From assembly GCA_016708725.1 (NCBI GenBank), contig JADJFE010000007.1, forward strand, positions 124,001 through 188,000: a stretch of DNA of 64,000 nt, read 5' to 3'. This DNA comes from Candidatus Aalborgicola bjergmarkensis. GTDB lineage: Bacteria > Pseudomonadota > Gammaproteobacteria > Burkholderiales > Burkholderiaceae_C. Both the position numbers and the translations under genes were made by a program. Shown here one piece after another: positions 1-9,130 of this stretch. The first letter of the stretch is position 1, and the number at the start of each line of letters is the position of its first letter. The notes beneath the pieces were generated by a model. It saw nothing but the letters and a program-made list of their open reading frames with translations. It made no database searches and had not been told where the DNA came from.

Positions 1-564
1 CAGGTAATGCTGGACGGACAAGACCTGCTGACCAGCAAGGAAGATGTGGCGCTCTTACGCGCCAAGGTCGGCATGGTGTTTCAAAAGCCGACACCTTTTC
101 CCATGTCGATCTTTGACAACGTGGCTTTTGGCGTCAAACTGTTCGAGTCGCTGGACGCCACCGATATGGAAGAGCGCGTCGAGTGGGCCTTACACAAGGC
201 CGCGTTGTGGAACGAAGTCAAGGACAAGCTTCATCAAAGCGGCGCAAGCCTGTCCGGCGGACAGCAGCAGCGCCTGTGCATTGCGCGCGGCATTGCCATC
301 AAGCCGGAAGTGTTGTTGCTTGACGAACCTTGCTCCGCGCTGGACCCGATTTCAACCGCCAAGATCGAAGAACTGATCGTGGAACTCAAAGCCGACTACA
401 CCGTGGTCATCGTCACCCACAACATGCAGCAGGCGGCACGGTGCAGCGACCATACGGCCTACATGTACCTCGGTGATTTGATGGAGTTTGGCGCAACCGA
501 ACAAATGTTCTTCAAACCCAATCGAAAAGAAACGGAAGACTACATTACCGGACGATTCGGCTAA
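1..564 (+). CDS. pstB: Phosphate ABC transporter ATPase PstB (5' partial)
   Basis: ATPase subunit of the high-affinity PstSCAB phosphate importer, acting on the cytoplasmic face of the inner membrane. The frame is open from base 1, so the gene starts outside the window; roughly 70 N-terminal residues, including Walker A, are missing. Visible are the Q-loop region (VGMVFQKPTPFP), the ABC signature LSGGQQQRLCIARG, Walker B (VLLLDEPCSALDP) and the H-loop (VIVTHN). The proline-rich Q-loop and the order pstB-phoU-phoB-phoR identify it as PstB. Truncation is due to the window edge only. Confidence 0.96.
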   Translation, partial: QVMLDGQDLLTSKEDVALLRAKVGMVFQKPTPFPMSIFDNVAFGVKLFESLDATDMEERVEWALHKAALWNEVKDKLHQSGASLSGGQQQRLCIARGIAIKPEVLLLDEPCSALDPISTAKIEELIVELKADYTVVIVTHNMQQAARCSDHTAYMYLGDLMEFGATEQMFFKPNRKETEDYITGRFG

Positions 565-611
565 GGTACAGCCAAGGCACGTAGACACATAGACACACCA
601 GGAAAAAACCC

Positions 612-1313
612 ATGACAGACAAACACTTGTCCACCCAATTCGATAGCGAATTAACCTCCGTCTCGGCCCAGGTCATGGAGCTGGGCGGTTTGGTGGAGTC
701 ACAAATTCACCAGGCCATTTATGCCTTGTCGCAATTCAGCATGGAAGCAGCCAACCAGGTTTCGGAAAACGAGCACCGGGTCAATGCGATGGAAGTGCAG
801 ATTGACCACGACCTGTCCTCCATCATTGCGCGGCGCCAACCAACCGCCCGGGACTTAAGGCTTTTGATTGCCATTTCCAAGACCACGGCCAACCTGGAGC
901 GCGCCGGGGACGAAGCCGAAAAAATCGCGCGCATGGTACGCTCCATCATCAAAACCGCCCCACCCCGCTCGCTGCCCTCGCTGGAGTTGCGCGTAGCCGC
1001 TGATCTGGCCTCCAACTTGCTCAAGAAAACACTCGATGCCCTTGCCCGGCTGGATGTCGAAGCGGCCGTATCGATTCTGAAAGAAGACGACCAGATTGAC
1101 CAGGAGTTTGATGGCTTCGTGCGCAAACTCATCACCTACATGATGGAAGACCCGCGCATGATCTCCCCCAGCCTGGACCTGCTGTTCATTGCCAAGGCCA
1201 TCGAGCGCATTGGCGACCACGCCAAGAACATTGCCGAATTCATCATCTATGTGGTCAGGGGTGAAGATGTGCGCCACCTGGCCAGGGAAAGCGTCGAGTC
1301 CTTGCTGAAATAA
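612..1313 (+). CDS. phoU: Phosphate signalling protein PhoU
   Basis: PhoU links the Pst transporter to the PhoR kinase and keeps the Pho regulon off when phosphate is plentiful. The 233-residue protein has the usual two-repeat three-helix layout; the metal-binding ExxxD-type motifs are seen as ERAGDEAEKIA near residue 100 and ERIGDHAKNIAE near residue 200. Length is typical. It starts 47 bp after pstB and is followed 16 bp later by phoB, so the four genes are probably co-transcribed. Confidence 0.96.
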   Translation: MTDKHLSTQFDSELTSVSAQVMELGGLVESQIHQAIYALSQFSMEAANQVSENEHRVNAMEVQIDHDLSSIIARRQPTARDLRLLIAISKTTANLERAGDEAEKIARMVRSIIKTAPPRSLPSLELRVAADLASNLLKKTLDALARLDVEAAVSILKEDDQIDQEFDGFVRKLITYMMEDPRMISPSLDLLFIAKAIERIGDHAKNIAEFIIYVVRGEDVRHLARESVESLLK

Positions 1314-1329
1314 AGTCAAATAAAGTCAA

Positions 1330-2052
1330 ATGAAAACACTTCCATCGGTATTGGTCGTTGAAGACGAAGCGGCGATTGCAGAACTGATCGTCATCAATCT
1401 CAAACACAATGGATTTCGCCCCATCTGGGCCATGGATGGTATTGCGGCGCAGCGCGAGATTGAAACTGCCGTGCCCGATCTGATTCTGCTGGACTGGATG
1501 CTCCCCGGCGAAACCGGTCTGGTGCTGGCCAGGCGCTGGCGCGCGCAGCCCCGCACCAAGGACATCCCGTTAATCATGCTGACCGCGCGCGGCGATGAGG
1601 TGGATCGGGTTTCCGGCCTGGACGCCGGGGCCGACGACTATATCGTCAAACCGTTTTCGACCAAGGAACTGCTGGCCCGCATCCGGGCCGTTTTCCGGCG
1701 ACGCACACCCGAACTACCTGAACAGACGCTATCGATTGGCGAGCTGTACCTCGACCCCGAAACGTACCGTGTTTCCTACCAGAACCAGACGCTGAAACTC
1801 GGCCCCACAGAATTCAAATTGTTGCACTACCTGATGCGCCATGCCGAGCGGGTGCACAGCCGGGGCCGTCTGCTGGATCAGGTCTGGGGCGACCATGTGT
1901 ATATCGAGGAGCGCACCGTCGATGTACACATCAAGCGTCTGCGCGAATCACTGGCGCAAGCCGGAGCGATGATAGAAACGGTGCGTGGCGTTGGCTACCG
2001 GATTACCGCCATGCCTGCAGCGATGGCGCTGAGCGCTGAACGCGCGGCATAA
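1330..2052 (+). CDS. phoB: Phosphate regulon response regulator PhoB
   Basis: OmpR/PhoB-type response regulator of 240 residues. The receiver domain has the acidic pocket (VEDEAA), the phospho-acceptor Asp in LILLDWMLPG (about residue 53) and the conserved Lys in YIVKPF. The C-terminal winged-helix DNA-binding domain covers about residues 135-230 (LGPTEFKLLHYLM, ERTVDVHIKRLR). When phosphorylated by PhoR it activates pst and other phosphate-starvation genes. The frame begins inside a short direct repeat of AAATAAAGTC copies between phoU and phoB. Confidence 0.96.
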   Translation: MKTLPSVLVVEDEAAIAELIVINLKHNGFRPIWAMDGIAAQREIETAVPDLILLDWMLPGETGLVLARRWRAQPRTKDIPLIMLTARGDEVDRVSGLDAGADDYIVKPFSTKELLARIRAVFRRRTPELPEQTLSIGELYLDPETYRVSYQNQTLKLGPTEFKLLHYLMRHAERVHSRGRLLDQVWGDHVYIEERTVDVHIKRLRESLAQAGAMIETVRGVGYRITAMPAAMALSAERAA

Positions 2053-2090
2053 CACAGCACGCGCCACACACCGCACACCAATACCACCCC

Positions 2091-3425
2091 ATGCTCTGGC
2101 ACGTCACCAGTTTTCTCCTTGGTCAGGTGCTTGCGCTGCTGCTGGGCTGGAACCTGAGCGAGACCGGCCATGAAGAATCCGGTGCCTTGATTGCCGCACT
2201 GCTGGGCGCTTATGCCTGGCTGCTCATCAATTTGCTGCGTGGCGCGCAACTGTTGCGCTGGCTACGGCTGGGAGCGCAGCAACCCGTCAAACTCGGGCAC
2301 GGTTTGTGGGCGCAGGCCGCCGAGCGCATGCGCCGCTTGATGCGCGCGCGCGAACGCTTGCAAGCGCAAAGCGAAATCCGGCTGCGAGGCTTTCTCGATG
2401 CCTTTCAGGATTCTCCCTATGGAATCGTCCTGCTCGATGACCAGGACCGCATCGAATGGGTCAATCAAACAGCCAGTGCCCACTTCGGCCTCGATCCAAT
2501 GCGCGACAAGTTGCAACACCTCAGCAATCTGGTGCGCGACCCGGCATTCACTGCCTATTTTTCCGCACACGACTACCGGCGCGAACTGCGCATGACGGGT
2601 AACCCCGCACCGGGCACCAAACTGCTGCGGCTATCGGTGCATCTGCACTCCTACGGTGAAAGACGCAGCCTGCTGCTGTCACGCGACATCACCGCCGTCG
2701 AGCAAACCGAAGCCATGCGCCGTGACTTTGTGGCCAATGTCTCCCATGAAATCCGCACCCCGCTGACCGTGCTCACCGGCTTTGTGGAAACCATGCAAAC
2801 CCTGCCCCTGGACGAAAGCGAACGCCAGCACTATCTGGAACTGATGGCGCAGCAATCCCAGCGCATGCAATCGCTGGTCAAGGATTTGCTGATGCTCTCC
2901 CAAATCGAAGGCAGCCCGCCACCCACCACCCAGGAATGGGTGCCGGTGCAAAAAATCCTGACGCAGTGCGAACAGGATGCACAAAATTTATCCCTGGTTT
3001 TATGGCAACGCGAACACAACCTGCACGTGGATGCCGGTGGCAACGCCCAGATCGCCGGAGTGTCTGCCGAGTTGTACAGCGCCATGTTCAACCTCATTGG
3101 CAACGCCATACGCTACACCCCCATCAAGCAGCACATTGACGTCACCTGGCGACTGCTGGCAGACGGCAGTGCGGTGTTTGCGGTCAAGGACACCGGAGCC
3201 GGTATCGCGCCCGAACACATCCCGCGCCTGACCGAACGCTTTTACCGCGTGGACCGCAGCCGGTCACGCGAAACCGGCGGCACCGGCCTGGGGCTGGCCA
3301 TCGTCAAACACGTGGCACAGCGCCACGGCGCAGAATTGCGCATCGAAAGCATCCCCGGCAAGGGCTCCACCTTCTCGATCACCTTTCCCGCGCAGCGGGT
3401 GCGCTTGGGTAGCGTCGGGAATTAG
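2091..3425 (+). CDS. phoR: Phosphate regulon sensor kinase PhoR
   Basis: Membrane-bound histidine kinase of 444 residues, partner of PhoB. Two hydrophobic segments lie in the first 50 residues with a very short periplasmic loop, as usual for PhoR; a PAS-like sensor domain follows at about 97-200. The phosphorylated His is H219 in FVANVSHEIRTPLTVL; the N-box (NLIGNAIRYTP), G1 (DTGAGI) and G2 (GTGLGLAIV) boxes are present. Start ATG lies 38 bp after phoB. Confidence 0.95.
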   Translation: MLWHVTSFLLGQVLALLLGWNLSETGHEESGALIAALLGAYAWLLINLLRGAQLLRWLRLGAQQPVKLGHGLWAQAAERMRRLMRARERLQAQSEIRLRGFLDAFQDSPYGIVLLDDQDRIEWVNQTASAHFGLDPMRDKLQHLSNLVRDPAFTAYFSAHDYRRELRMTGNPAPGTKLLRLSVHLHSYGERRSLLLSRDITAVEQTEAMRRDFVANVSHEIRTPLTVLTGFVETMQTLPLDESERQHYLELMAQQSQRMQSLVKDLLMLSQIEGSPPPTTQEWVPVQKILTQCEQDAQNLSLVLWQREHNLHVDAGGNAQIAGVSAELYSAMFNLIGNAIRYTPIKQHIDVTWRLLADGSAVFAVKDTGAGIAPEHIPRLTERFYRVDRSRSRETGGTGLGLAIVKHVAQRHGAELRIESIPGKGSTFSITFPAQRVRLGSVGN

Positions 3426-3446
3426 CCCTCAGTTTTTATATGCCAA

Positions 3447-3493
3447 AACTGGCTGTAGGTACCGTGGAATGTGCGGGAGCAGCTATCAAATTG
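3447..3493 (+). repeat. Dispersed ~45-bp repeat, copy 1
   Basis: Forward copy of the repeat whose core reads roughly GGCTTATGGAACGTGCGGG followed by AGTAGCTAT and a short A/T run. It lies between phoR and the HTH gene and ends 14 bp before that gene's start. Confidence 0.7.
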
Positions 3494-3506
3494 AAGAAGA
3501 TTTGCA

Positions 3507-3839
3507 ATGCCCAGGCGCAACAGTGAAGAGAAACGTATGCTCCAGGAGCTGCTGGATACTGCGACAGGGTTGAACGTCTATGGCGTCATGACAAAACAGG
3601 ATGTGGCCCGCATCCATTTACTCTGCCAGGCACCACCTGAATACACGCCTGATCGGGTCGTCTCCATCAGGACTGGCATTGCCAGAATGAGCCAGGTTGT
3701 GTTTGCCTCGGTCCTGAACGTCTCCGTTTCTACGGTCCAGAAGTGGGAGTCCCCCACTGCACACAAACATCCCAGCGGCGCAGCCGCCAAGCTCCTTCAG
3801 TTGGTTGAGGCCAAGGGTGTAGAGACATTGTTGGCGTGA
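3507..3839 (+). CDS. Orphan HigA/NadS-like HTH regulator
   Basis: 110-residue protein with a Cro/C1-type helix-turn-helix at about residues 55-85 (MSQVVFASVLNVSVSTVQKWE), followed by the PSGAAAKLLQLVEAKG tail typical of antitoxins of the RelE/HigB group (NadS-like). No HigB/RelE-type toxin is visible on either side, so it is an orphan or the toxin was lost. Its last 43 bp overlap the convergent RES toxin gene. The gene follows a dispersed repeat directly, so its promoter must lie in or next to the repeat. Confidence 0.75.
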   Translation: MPRRNSEEKRMLQELLDTATGLNVYGVMTKQDVARIHLLCQAPPEYTPDRVVSIRTGIARMSQVVFASVLNVSVSTVQKWESPTAHKHPSGAAAKLLQLVEAKGVETLLA

Positions 3840-4456
3840 GACACCACAATACCGTGGTAAGCCAGTACCTCGACCACAAAATCGGCAACATCTGATGCCA
3901 TGAGTGGCACGGGTTGCCCCACTTTTTTCAGGGCGTTGGGAGGTATACGCGATGCATACAAGACGGCCACTTTCTTGTACCGCGTGTAGAGAGCGTGCGC
4001 TGCGGCCTGGGTGTCTCCATAGTCGGTGCGTGGTTGCGAAAAATTGGGAGGCTGGAGGATGCCGTGGCTTTGCAATGCCTCCACGGAAAGCAGGCGCAAC
4101 ACAACGGTGAGTTCAAGCGTGACGAGTTTGAGGTGCGAGAAAATGGAGGCCGGCACCACGGCACCGTGGGGAAACTTTTTCAGCACCGTGTGGTACAGCA
4201 TTTCCAGCACTGCGCCTTGCTGCGAGTCCACGGCGGCGTACATGGCAGGGTCGGCCAAGCCTGACGCCATAAAGACGGGACTTGCGCGCCCGTTGCTTGC
4301 CGGGTTAAACGACAACGCGCGCGCGGGGGCGTGCGGCTCCTGGGCGTACACACGAGCCAGACGGGTTCCAGCGGACAGGTTCAGGATGTATTTGCTGACT
4401 GCACTTGCGCCGACACCCGTGCTGACCGCAATCGGGCTGGGCTTGCTGCGTCGCAT
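3797..4456 (-). CDS. RES-domain toxin (NAD-degrading family)
   Basis: 219-residue RES-domain protein. The family's Arg-Glu-Ser signature can be traced: Arg in GTRLARVYAQ, the NPASNGRASPVF stretch, and Glu in GAVLEMLYHTV. RES toxins of characterised pairs cleave NAD+ and arrest growth. The gene starts 6 bp after the stop of the antitoxin-like gene on the same strand. It is longer than the classic 150-160-residue RES toxins and belongs to the larger subgroup. The family call is good; activity is inferred. Confidence 0.72.
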   Translation of the reverse strand: MRRSKPSPIAVSTGVGASAVSKYILNLSAGTRLARVYAQEPHAPARALSFNPASNGRASPVFMASGLADPAMYAAVDSQQGAVLEMLYHTVLKKFPHGAVVPASIFSHLKLVTLELTVVLRLLSVEALQSHGILQPPNFSQPRTDYGDTQAAAHALYTRYKKVAVLYASRIPPNALKKVGQPVPLMASDVADFVVEVLAYHGIVVSHANNVSTPLASTN

Positions 4457-4462
4457 GGCGCG

Positions 4463-5029
4463 TCAAAAGATGTCGATGGGTGTGGTGCTGTCCTTGATGG
4501 CAAGCGCGAAAGCCTGCGGATCGTGGAGCAGCGCGCTGGGCTTTTTGCCCCCCAAGGCCGGATGTGGCGTGTCAAACCACAACAGCAGGTGCAAAGGCGA
4601 AAACTCTTTGAGCAAAGTGGGTAACACCGGCTTGAGCGCAGGCCATGGCTGGCCCGAGGGTTGAAACTGAAATGCAGGATAGCGCACGCCATGGCCCGCC
4701 AGTTCGACACCAAAAATCTGCTTTCGGCTAACCCATTGCGCAGTCAGTGTTTCCGGGCGGGCCGCAGTGGAGCCAGTTTGTTGCGCCACCTCGCGTGCGG
4801 TGAGCATGGCGATGTGGGCCAGCGCTTCTTGAATTCTTTGCCCGGTAAGCTCGGCTTGTTCACGTGCACCGACTTGCAAGGGTATGGCTGCCGCAATATG
4901 GGCACGGATGATGTCGTTGGTGCGCTCCTCATCCACTGTGGCCAGGAGCCGCTTGATGCGGTCAACCAGATCGTTTATCTGGGTTTCCCGCCTTTTGGTA
5001 GCCGAGGGTTTCTCAATCGTGGTTGTCAT
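4463..5029 (-). CDS. Antitoxin-like partner of RES toxin (MbcA/ParS-like C-terminus)
   Basis: 188-residue protein upstream of the RES gene. The C-terminal part (LLLWFDTPHPALGGKKPSALL) matches the toxin-binding domain of Xre/MbcA/ParS-type antitoxins, with its W-x-x-TP...LGG..P core. The N-terminal 60 residues are helical and charged, and the middle contains VSRKQIFGVELAGHGVRYPAFQF. An upstream in-frame ATG at 5077 exists; I prefer 5029 because the sequence before it is not family-like. The corA-like gene ends 54 bp upstream on the same strand. Confidence 0.7.
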   Translation of the reverse strand: MTTTIEKPSATKRRETQINDLVDRIKRLLATVDEERTNDIIRAHIAAAIPLQVGAREQAELTGQRIQEALAHIAMLTAREVAQQTGSTAARPETLTAQWVSRKQIFGVELAGHGVRYPAFQFQPSGQPWPALKPVLPTLLKEFSPLHLLLWFDTPHPALGGKKPSALLHDPQAFALAIKDSTTPIDIF

Positions 5030-5083
5030 TGGAAATGGGGCTGTCGGCACAAACCGGACGCCAACTGATTTTGTCACAAATGC

Positions 5084-6430
5084 CTAATGCTTCGAATCCA
5101 GCGAGGGCTTCTTGTGCTTGGACTGGGCGGATAACCGGACTTCGCGGTTCTCGAAGAACTTCAGCGCCCAGTATGTGGCAAATCCCATCAGGGTTGCCGC
5201 AAACAGGAACGCCACGTAGGCAAACGGCCAGGGGATGCCCTGGGTCATCATGGAATATTCTGACATACCGCCAATACCCGCCAGGATATTGATCGGCATG
5301 AAGACCACGCTGAAAAAAGTGAGCTTGTTGATGCGTTTGTTCTGGTTGATATTAATAAAACCGATGGTGGCATCCATCAGGAAGTTGATCTTGTCAAACA
5401 GGAAGGCCGTGTGGCTATTGAGCGATTCGATATTGCTCAGAATCTGCCGGGCATCGTCGAGCTGGTCCGCAGACCAGACTTTGGTGCGCATCAGAAAATG
5501 AATCGCACGCTGGGTATCAAGAATGTTTCCCCGGATGCGGCCATTGAGGTCTTCTTCTTCGGCGATGTCCGCCAGAATGGTCGCAGCTTCGGCATCGCTG
5601 ATCGTCTCGCTGAGCACCTGCCGCCCGACCTTGCCCAGGGTTCCGTAAATATCCTCCAGCGAATCGGCTGAATACTCAATGTCCGCACCATACAGGTCAA
5701 TGATGACATCGTGGCAGTCGGTCACGTAACCCGGTTGTGTACGCGCCCGGCGCCGCTGCAGGCGAAACACCGGCAAATCCTCACTTCGGAGCGTAAACAG
5801 GATACCCTGGTGCACAATGAAGGACACCGGGACGGTGCGGGAATTACCCTCACGATCCAGCAGGAAGTTTGAATGCAAATGGATATCGCGGTTTTCCTCG
5901 ATATGGAAACGGGCGCTGACTTCCAGATCGGTGGCATCCGTGGGATTGGGCAGGGACAGGCCAAAATGCGATCCGATGTAGGTGCGCTCTGCCTTGCTCG
6001 AATTCAACAAATCAATCCAGATCGGTTTGACCCCTTCGAGGTCCCTGCGACTGGCAATCGGCACCTGCCGCAGCCGCCCGTCCACCAGCTCAAATGCATT
6101 GATCTGGCTTTCTTCAAAGGTCGGCGAACGGCTGCCCACCAGTTGCTCCCGGCGCGCATCGGACATTTCCCACAGAATTTCGTTTTCCCGCTCCTGCGGC
6201 ACCTGTCCCCACAGCATGACGGCGTCTTCCAGCGGCAAGGCTTCGAGCACATGGCTGATGTCTTCCACCGAGAGCTGCCCGAGGTGGTTGTGTAATTCCG
6301 CCAGATGCTGCCGATGCAGGAGTGTTGAAACAACCTCCTGCTTGGGTGCATCCTGCTCATGTGCAATGTTTTCCACCAACCTTTGCCTGGCCAAAATCTC
6401 CGCTACGCGCTCCAGTTCATTGGACATCAA
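5084..6430 (-). CDS. CorA-like divalent cation transporter with MgtE_N-like N-terminus
   Basis: 448-residue inner membrane protein. The first ~110 residues look like an MgtE N-terminal helical domain (LAELHNHLGQLSVEDISHVLEALP). The rest is a CorA-type cytoplasmic domain followed by two C-terminal membrane helices (FFSVVFMPINILAGIGG and PFAYVAFLFAATLMGFATYWAL). The pore-entry loop that reads GMN in classical CorA reads GGMSE here. Magnesium or another divalent cation is the expected substrate, but the changed motif leaves this open. It has a double ATG start, and hypC diverges upstream. Confidence 0.85.
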   Translation of the reverse strand: MMSNELERVAEILARQRLVENIAHEQDAPKQEVVSTLLHRQHLAELHNHLGQLSVEDISHVLEALPLEDAVMLWGQVPQERENEILWEMSDARREQLVGSRSPTFEESQINAFELVDGRLRQVPIASRRDLEGVKPIWIDLLNSSKAERTYIGSHFGLSLPNPTDATDLEVSARFHIEENRDIHLHSNFLLDREGNSRTVPVSFIVHQGILFTLRSEDLPVFRLQRRRARTQPGYVTDCHDVIIDLYGADIEYSADSLEDIYGTLGKVGRQVLSETISDAEAATILADIAEEEDLNGRIRGNILDTQRAIHFLMRTKVWSADQLDDARQILSNIESLNSHTAFLFDKINFLMDATIGFININQNKRINKLTFFSVVFMPINILAGIGGMSEYSMMTQGIPWPFAYVAFLFAATLMGFATYWALKFFENREVRLSAQSKHKKPSLDSKH

Positions 6431-6594
6431 ACTTGCCTTTCACAAACGATTTGTGGATTACTACCTCAGATGCGATTATCGAGCGTATACGTCAAGACAC
6501 CGTAAAGATGCCCAGGCAACTCCCCGCTTTAAACTACACTCCCTCCCTCCCCGCAACAAATAGAATCCCAACCGAATAACAAGGAAATGTGCTG

Positions 6595-6852
6595 ATGTGT
6601 CTGGCAATTCCCGCACAGGTGCTTGAACTGCGCGCACCCGACATGGCTGTCGTCGATCTGGCCGGTGTGCGCAAGGAGATTTCCGTCGCCTTGCTGGACA
6701 CAGTAGCCCCAGGTGACTACGTGATTGTGCATGTTGGCTTTGCGTTGAGCAAACTCGACCCCGAAGAAGCGGCCAACACGCTGGCTTTGTTTGCCGATTT
6801 CAATCTATCTGGCAGCCTGACCAATTCCGCCAATTGTGATGAAATACATTGA
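6595..6852 (+). CDS. hypC: Hydrogenase maturation factor HypC
   Basis: 85-residue chaperone that carries the Fe(CN)2CO group with HypD and delivers it to the hydrogenase large-subunit precursor. It begins with the invariant MCLAIP, whose Cys2 is the essential ligand. This fixes the start at the ATG at 6595 rather than the in-frame GTG at 6589. An AAGGA ribosome-binding site lies at 6581-6585. It overlaps hypD by 14 bp. hypA, hypB and hypF are not in the window. Confidence 0.95.
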   Translation: MCLAIPAQVLELRAPDMAVVDLAGVRKEISVALLDTVAPGDYVIVHVGFALSKLDPEEAANTLALFADFNLSGSLTNSANCDEIH

Positions 6853-7975
6853 CGAATTCCGCAGTGGCACCACAGCTGCGGGCCTGGCGCAAGCCATACG
6901 CAGCGAAGTACGCGTGGACCGCAGCTACCACTTCATGGAATTTTGCGGCGGCCATACCCATGCCATTTCCCGCTACGGCATTACCGACTTGCTGCCAGAC
7001 AACGTGCGTATGGTGCATGGCCCCGGCTGCCCGGTGTGTGTGCTGCCCATCGGGCGCATCGACCAGGCCATCCGCCTGGCACTGGAGCACCGTGTCACAC
7101 TCTGCGCCTATGGCGACTGCCTGCGCGTGCCAGCCTCCCACAGCCTGTCCTTGCAAAAGGCCAAGGCGCAAGGGGGTGACATCCGCATGGTTTACTCCAG
7201 CGCCGATGCCCTGGCACTGGCGCAAAAGCACCCGGAAAAACACATTGTTTTCTTTGCAATCGGGTTTGAAACCACCACCCCACCCACCGCAGTGGCTGTT
7301 TTGCAGGCCGCAAGGCTGGGGCTGAAGAACTTTTCCGTCCTGTGCTGCCACGTCCTGACACCACCGGCCATCGCCGGTATCTTTGAACCGCCAGCAGGGC
7401 AGCCGAACGATCAAACGCCGCCGGTCGAGTTGGACGGCTTTGTCGGCCCCGGCCACGTATCCACCATCATCGGCAGCCGCCCCTACGAACCCTTTGCACA
7501 AAAATACCACAAACCCGTTGTGATTGCCGGTTTTGAACCGTTGGACGTGATGCAGGCCATTCGCATGCTGGTTCGCCAGGTCAACACTGACCGCGCCGAG
7601 GTCGAAAATGAATTCGCGCGCGCCGTCAGCCGCGACGGCAACGCCAAGGCCCAGCAATTGGTGGCCGAAGTATTTGAATTGCGCGAAAGCTTCGAATGGC
7701 GCGGTCTGGGCACCCTGCCCTACTCGGCCCTGCGCTTGCGGGAGGAGTTTGCCGCATTCGATGCCGAAAAGCGCTTTGCATCGGACTACCAATCGGTGCC
7801 CGACCACAAGGCATGTGAATGCCCGGCCATTCTGCGTGGCGCCAAACGTCCGCAGGATTGCAAATTGTTTGGCACGGTCTGCAACCCGGAAAACCCGATT
7901 GGCTCGTGCATGGTCTCCTCCGAAGGGGCTTGCGCTGCGCACTACACCTATGGACGCCACCAGGATGCCACCTGA
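6839..7975 (+). CDS. hypD: Hydrogenase maturation protein HypD
   Basis: Fe-S scaffold of 378 residues on which the Fe(CN)2CO cofactor of [NiFe]-hydrogenase is built. Signatures seen: EFCGGHTHAISRYG, HGPGCPVCVLP, FFAIGFETTTP, and the C-terminal cysteine-containing region around ECPAILRGAKRP and GSCMVSSEGACAAHYTYG. Two adjacent starts (GTG 6836, ATG 6839) are possible. Its end overlaps hypE. Length and motifs are typical. Confidence 0.95.
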   Translation: MKYIDEFRSGTTAAGLAQAIRSEVRVDRSYHFMEFCGGHTHAISRYGITDLLPDNVRMVHGPGCPVCVLPIGRIDQAIRLALEHRVTLCAYGDCLRVPASHSLSLQKAKAQGGDIRMVYSSADALALAQKHPEKHIVFFAIGFETTTPPTAVAVLQAARLGLKNFSVLCCHVLTPPAIAGIFEPPAGQPNDQTPPVELDGFVGPGHVSTIIGSRPYEPFAQKYHKPVVIAGFEPLDVMQAIRMLVRQVNTDRAEVENEFARAVSRDGNAKAQQLVAEVFELRESFEWRGLGTLPYSALRLREEFAAFDAEKRFASDYQSVPDHKACECPAILRGAKRPQDCKLFGTVCNPENPIGSCMVSSEGACAAHYTYGRHQDAT

Positions 7976-9020
7976 AACCCGCAAAACGTATCTGCGCCCC
8001 CTCGACATCCGGCAAGGCCGCATCGACATGGCCCACGGCGCCGGAGGCCGGGCCACCGCACAACTCATCGACGAACTGTTCGCACGCCACCTCGGCAACG
8101 AATGGCTGGCCCAGGGTGACGACGGCGCCCTGCTGCCCGCACCCGGATCTGGCCAGCTGGTCATGAGCTGCGACAGCCATGTCGTCTCACCTCTTTTTTT
8201 CCCCGGTGGCGATATTGGCTGCCTGGCAGTGCATGGAACCATCAACGATGTCGCCGTCATGGGTGCCACGCCCTTGTGGTTGTCCGCCGCTTTCATTCTG
8301 GAAGAGGGTTTTGGCCTGGCAGAACTGGCGCGCATCGTGCAAAGCATGGCGCAAGCAGCACGCGATGCCGGTGTGCCCATCGTGACGGGCGACACCAAAG
8401 TAGTCGAACGTGGCAAAGGCGATGGTGTCTTCATCACCACCACCGGCATCGGCGTGGTCGCACCCGGCCAGGCATTGTCCGGATGCCAGGCCCAGGTGGG
8501 CGATGCCATTCTGGTATCCGGCACGCTGGGCGACCACGGCATGGCGATTCTGGCCGCGCGTGAAGACTTTGGCTTTACGGCGCCCATCGTCTCCGACACA
8601 GCCGCCCTGCACGGTCTGATCGCCGCCATGCGCGCCAGCGGCGCCCAGCTGCACGTGCTGCGCGACCCGACGCGCGGCGGCCTGGCCACCACACTCAACG
8701 AAATCGCCCGCCAATCAGGGGTAGGCATGCTGCTGCAGGAAACCGCCCTACCCATCAAACCCGCAGTCGCCGCCGCCTGCGAATTCCTGGGACTCGATCC
8801 GCTGTATGTGGCCAACGAAGGCAAACTGGTAGCCATCTGCCCTTGTGCCGATGCACAGCACCTGCTTGCCGCCATGCAATCCCACCCCCTGGGCCGCGAC
8901 GCCGCCATCATCGGTACGGTGCATGAGGATGCCCGCCATTTTGTGCAAATGACCACCTGCCTGGGTGGCCGGCGCATGGTGGACTGGCTCAGCGGCGAGC
9001 AGTTACCACGTATTTGCTGA
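7965..9020 (+). CDS. hypE: Hydrogenase maturation protein HypE
   Basis: 351-residue PurM-like protein that dehydrates the carbamoyl group carried on its C-terminal cysteine to give the cyanide ligand. It shows HGAGGRATAQLI at the N-terminus, the ATP-binding DPTRGGLATTLNE, and the diagnostic C-terminal PRIC. The ATG at 7965 overlaps the hypD stop; an alternative ATG at 7950 adds five residues. Last gene of the hypCDE unit. Confidence 0.95.
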   Translation: MPPETRKTYLRPLDIRQGRIDMAHGAGGRATAQLIDELFARHLGNEWLAQGDDGALLPAPGSGQLVMSCDSHVVSPLFFPGGDIGCLAVHGTINDVAVMGATPLWLSAAFILEEGFGLAELARIVQSMAQAARDAGVPIVTGDTKVVERGKGDGVFITTTGIGVVAPGQALSGCQAQVGDAILVSGTLGDHGMAILAAREDFGFTAPIVSDTAALHGLIAAMRASGAQLHVLRDPTRGGLATTLNEIARQSGVGMLLQETALPIKPAVAAACEFLGLDPLYVANEGKLVAICPCADAQHLLAAMQSHPLGRDAAIIGTVHEDARHFVQMTTCLGGRRMVDWLSGEQLPRIC

Positions 9021-9068
9021 ATCGGCCTGCAGGGCTTGTGGAACGTGCGGGAGTAGCTCTTAATTTTG
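9021..9068 (+). repeat. Dispersed ~45-bp repeat, copy 2
   Basis: Forward copy directly after the hypE stop codon, with a well conserved core (GGCTTGTGGAACGTGCGGGA). Copy 3 lies inverted 63 bp downstream, so the two could form a long hairpin in RNA. Confidence 0.75.
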
Positions 9069-9130
9069 AAGCAAACAACCCAACCATCAATCCGGCAAAT
9101 CAATGCCGCTGATGGTGCGCTGCAGTACTC

